Source: Candidatus Aminicenantota bacterium
Lineage (GTDB): Bacteria > Acidobacteriota > Aminicenantia > Aminicenantales > Aminicenantaceae
Assembly: GCA_030603565.1 (NCBI GenBank)
Contig: JAUVXM010000026.1
Coordinates: forward strand, 1 to 33,198
Reading direction: 5' to 3'
DNA length: 33,198 nucleotides
A model generated the notes under the pieces. That model was not told the origin of the DNA and did no database searches. It saw nothing but the letters and a program-made list of their open reading frames with translations. Below are positions 30,597 to 33,198 of this stretch, one piece after another (positions within the stretch are counted from its first letter, which is position 1; each line of letters begins with the position of its first letter). The position numbers and the translations under genes are program-made.

Positions 30597-31670
30597 CTAA
30601 CTTCCCAGGGGGCCTTTGGTTTTAAACTTAAATCCCTTTTCTTTGAATACTTTTATACAAGCGTCAACTACGTTAGGGTCATATAGACTATCTTTATTCT
30701 TTTCGATTTCCTTAAGGGCAACTTCTATACCAAGAGCTGGACGATAGGGCCGGTGAGAAGCCATTGCCTCAACAACATCAGCAACAGCCAAAACTCTTGC
30801 CTCTAGACAAATATCTTCCCCGGATATCCCTTGAGGATATCCAGAGCCATCCATTCTTTCATGATGCTGATATATAATCCGAGCTATAGGCCAGGGAAAT
30901 TCTATGTCCTTTAGAATATCGTAAGCAACTCGGGGATGAGCCTTTATTAATTCGAATTCTGATTCATTTAATTTGCTAGGCTTGCTTAGAATTTCAGCCG
31001 GAATGCTTATTTTGCCTAAATCATGTATTACGCCTGCTGAACGAATGCTTTCAATTTTATCCTGGGAAATTCCCATTTCTGTAGCTATTGTTCGGGCAAG
31101 GTCAGCAACTCGACGTTGATGTCCGGATGTATAAGAATCCCTTACTTCCACAACTGAGGCTATAACGCTAATCACACCCCTAAGCAGTTTTCGTAGCGCT
31201 GCCATACTTTGTTGAATGTTTTTTTCTGATTGCTTACGCTCTGTGATATCCCATAAGTACGAGCGAGTCCCTACAATTTCTCTCCCCTTTTTTAGAGCTT
31301 CAGCATACACTTCAAGATATGTAATCGAACCATCTTTTCTAACTCCCCTGTACTCATATTTTGATGGAACATTTTTCCCATTAACGCGCCCATTATGATA
31401 TTTCGTGACGATTTCAACATCGTCAGGATAAACACGCGATTGGATTGATTGCTTTTTCATCTCTTCAATAGAGAATCCGAAAATTTCCGCATATCTTTTA
31501 TTAACATATTTAAAATTTCCTTCTTCGTCATCGATTAAAATAGCGATGCCTGTTTTTTCAACCAAGTCTTTATAACGGTTTTCAGAATCTTTTAAAGCCT
31601 GCTCTGCCTGTTTACGTAATTCTGTTGCTTTTTTAATATGTTGCTTTTGTGTTTTTATTATGTTTTCCAT
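30597..31670 (-). CDS. PAS-domain HD-GYP cyclic-di-GMP phosphodiesterase
   Basis: The 357-residue protein starts with a short coiled segment (~1-30), then a PAS domain (~31-155: NRYKDLVEKTGIAILIDDEE through VGTRSYLWDITERK), a linker, and an HD-GYP domain (~165-345). Catalytic and metal residues are in HQRRVADLA, VIHDLGKISIP (HD), AHPRVAYDIL and HHERMDGSGYPQG (the GYP motif). HD-GYP enzymes hydrolyse cyclic-di-GMP. The protein has no membrane segment, so PAS probably senses a cytosolic cue. The start has AAGGAG just upstream. It stands alone on its strand. Confidence 0.93.
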   Translation of the reverse strand: MENIIKTQKQHIKKATELRKQAEQALKDSENRYKDLVEKTGIAILIDDEEGNFKYVNKRYAEIFGFSIEEMKKQSIQSRVYPDDVEIVTKYHNGRVNGKNVPSKYEYRGVRKDGSITYLEVYAEALKKGREIVGTRSYLWDITERKQSEKNIQQSMAALRKLLRGVISVIASVVEVRDSYTSGHQRRVADLARTIATEMGISQDKIESIRSAGVIHDLGKISIPAEILSKPSKLNESEFELIKAHPRVAYDILKDIEFPWPIARIIYQHHERMDGSGYPQGISGEDICLEARVLAVADVVEAMASHRPYRPALGIEVALKEIEKNKDSLYDPNVVDACIKVFKEKGFKFKTKGPLGS

Positions 31671-31836
31671 TCCGGTCTCCTTAGAAAAGAGTAAAAAGAT
31701 AGATATTATGTAATTGTGCTGTAATAGTCGTGGATTTGATAAAATTCTCCTAACAAAGTTTGTCGAAGAGAAAGGAATAGAATTGAAAACTATTTCAATC
31801 CTCCCTGATGGGCGACAATAGTTTTTCCCGGTCGCA

Positions 31837-31866
31837 TTGACTCATTAGTTTTGTTACTGTAATAAT
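31837..31866 (+). promoter_or_regulatory. Candidate promoter of the transposase gene
   Basis: TTGACT (31837-31842) and an extended -10-like TGTAATAAT (TG at 31858, AATAAT 31861-31866) are 18 bases apart, 45 bases before the ATG at 31910. The 239-base gap from the HD-GYP start holds no gene; the IS left end is probably here but I cannot place it without its other end. Confidence 0.35.
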
Positions 31867-31909
31867 GTTGTTGCCTCATCAAAATGTTACCGAAAAAAGG
31901 AGCGCAACA

Positions 31910-33198
31910 ATGATAAGCAAGAACACAAAAAGAGAACTCATTGAAGTTCTGAGGAAGCGTTATCGAGTGTCAATGAAGAATGAAAAGACAAAAATCTTGG
32001 ATTACTTCATTTCTTTGACTGGATTCCACCGAAAGCATGCAGTTCGTGTACTTGGTGGAAATCCGGCAGATCAAAAGAGTAAACAAAGCTTTGATCGCCG
32101 TATTTACAATGAAGCCGTTGGAGAAGCTCTTGTTATAGTATGGGAAGCCGGAGACAGGATTTGCGGTAAAAGGTTGAAAGCCATTTTGCCTACCCTTGTG
32201 GATTCTCTGGAGCGGCACGGCCATATGAAACTTGATTCGGAAGTTCGCCGACGCTTGCTTCTGGCGAGTGCCGCAACCCTGGACAGACTCTTACGACCGA
32301 TAAGAAACGAAGCTAAACCAAAAAGAAGGCGACGGCGGAGACCTAAGAAGACAAGCACTATTGTCCGCGTCCGAACTTTCGCGGACTGGAATGATCCTTC
32401 ACCTGGGTATTTAGAAATTGATTTTGTAGATCACAATGGAGGCTCGACGGCGGGAGCGCATATCCACAGTTTGGTAGCGGTCGATATTTGCTCGGCATGG
32501 ATAGAATGTATTCCTCTTCTTGCGAAAAGCCAAGAACTGGTTGTAGAAGCCTTAGAGGTTGTGAGCCAACAACTCCCTTTCCCTGTTTTAGGGATTGACT
32601 CAGATAACGATAGCGCTTTCATTAACGATACATTATGGAACTATTGTGAAACTCACTCTATTGAGTTTACTAGATCAAGGGCCTATCGGAAAAACGATCA
32701 AGCCTGGATAGAGCAGAAAAACGGAGCAGTAATCCGAAGATTCGCCGGACACGATCGTTACTCAGGAGTTGTCGCTGGCCAAGCCCTGGCCCACCTCTAT
32801 CAAGCCGTTAGGCTGTATGTGAACCATTTCCAACCATCCTTCAAGTTGCGAGAGAAAGAAAAAAACGGCTCAAAAGTAAAAAGATATTATGAAAAGCCTC
32901 TGACACCCTCCGAGCGGCTCTTAAGGCATTCTACTGTTCCCGGTGACGTAAAAAAGATGCTTAAATTGCAAAGCAAGTCTCTCGATCCGATTGGTTTGTT
33001 TCATAGAATTAGGGATCAGCAATCCGCGCTGGCGTCCATTTCTCGCCGTGAAAATAACATAACAGGACCGGGCCAAGCTAATCTGAAGCAGTTCATGAAA
33101 CAGTTAGGAAACATGTGGCGACAGGGTGAAGTCCGCCCCACACATCGAACCCCTCCCAAAAATGCTCGATATTGGCGCACTCGTAAAGATCCTTTTGA
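31910..33198 (+). CDS. DDE (rve-type) transposase, cut by the window end
   Basis: The reading frame is open for 429 codons and still open at the last base. It starts MISKNTKRELIEVLRKRYRV behind AAAGGAG. The first ~160 residues are a DNA-binding region with a basic patch (KPKRRRRRRPKK). The core is the integrase fold: YLEIDFVDHNGG (first Asp), GIDSDNDSAF (second Asp) and QAWIEQKNGAV (Glu). It belongs to the IS481/ISNCY-like group with rve fold; the exact IS family cannot be fixed from here. No frame break is visible, so it is probably active. The 3' end and right inverted repeat lie outside the window. Confidence 0.88.
   Translation, partial: MISKNTKRELIEVLRKRYRVSMKNEKTKILDYFISLTGFHRKHAVRVLGGNPADQKSKQSFDRRIYNEAVGEALVIVWEAGDRICGKRLKAILPTLVDSLERHGHMKLDSEVRRRLLLASAATLDRLLRPIRNEAKPKRRRRRRPKKTSTIVRVRTFADWNDPSPGYLEIDFVDHNGGSTAGAHIHSLVAVDICSAWIECIPLLAKSQELVVEALEVVSQQLPFPVLGIDSDNDSAFINDTLWNYCETHSIEFTRSRAYRKNDQAWIEQKNGAVIRRFAGHDRYSGVVAGQALAHLYQAVRLYVNHFQPSFKLREKEKNGSKVKRYYEKPLTPSERLLRHSTVPGDVKKMLKLQSKSLDPIGLFHRIRDQQSALASISRRENNITGPGQANLKQFMKQLGNMWRQGEVRPTHRTPPKNARYWRTRKDPF

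Noticed and set aside
31216-32622. Minus-strand frames within the transposase (for example 31970-32224, 32104-32358, 32431-32622)
   Set aside because: They are shadows of the plus-strand rve transposase, whose frame is open from 31910 to the end and has all three catalytic acidic residues.

Overview
The window looks like chromosomal DNA from a Gram-negative, anaerobe-like, peptide-using bacterium of moderate GC content. Several genes are preceded by good Shine-Dalgarno sites, and it encodes lipoproteins, a probable outer-membrane barrel and periplasmic enzymes. The mix of many secreted peptidases (M23, M28 x2, M48, S9 x2, TldD/TldE), an AGCS amino-acid:Na+ symporter, ECF sigma/zinc anti-sigma pairs and dense small interspersed repeats would fit an Acidobacteriota/Candidatus Aminicenantes-type genome. 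That assignment is an inference from gene style only. No rRNA, tRNA or CRISPR array was recognised.

Layout: 1-584 holds tandem copies of a modular repeat. 585-2473 is a Tyr/Gly-rich lipoprotein convergent with an M23 murein peptidase. 2515-3536 is a HUH (RAYT-type) transposase element with 23-bp perfect terminal inverted repeats. 3569-3722 is a complete type-A repeat placed just in front of an ECF sigma / anti-sigma / secretin-N-like operon (3735-5498). 5697-8726 (minus) is an operon of a small membrane protein, an AGCS symporter whose best start is an unusual ATA, and an M28 peptidase. 8732-8939 is an A/B repeat. Then come a periplasmic cyclophilin (minus), a barrel protein plus a second M28 peptidase (plus), a complete type-B repeat, and an M48 peptidase with zinc ribbons (minus). 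13925-19235 carries a large S9 peptidase, a phosphodiester-glycosidase-family protein and a lipoprotein with RTX-like repeats. 19404-20549 is a DUF4143 AAA ATPase bracketed by inverted repeat junctions. 20595-21066 is a composite repeat array with a 159-bp MITE nested inside it. 21137-23226 is a secreted protein plus a second ECF sigma/anti-sigma pair. 23373-26243 (minus) is a TldD/TldE pair in which TldD has a Tat-like signal. 26335-26877 is another repeat cluster, followed by dinB, a DPP-IV-like S9 peptidase (minus), a PAS/HD-GYP protein (minus) and a DDE (rve) transposase cut by the window end.

Functional reading: the dominant theme is breakdown of proteins and peptides in the envelope, followed by amino-acid uptake. 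Two ECF sigma systems coupled to envelope proteins give possible surface sensing. The most unusual signal is a modular repeat family with two modules, here called A and B. They share the end CCTGRAYTATTCA, recombine as B-A units in tandem, often sit at apparent TA targets, abut gene starts and stops, and (in B) contain two stems with compensatory base changes between copies. No transposase that obviously matches this family is in the window.
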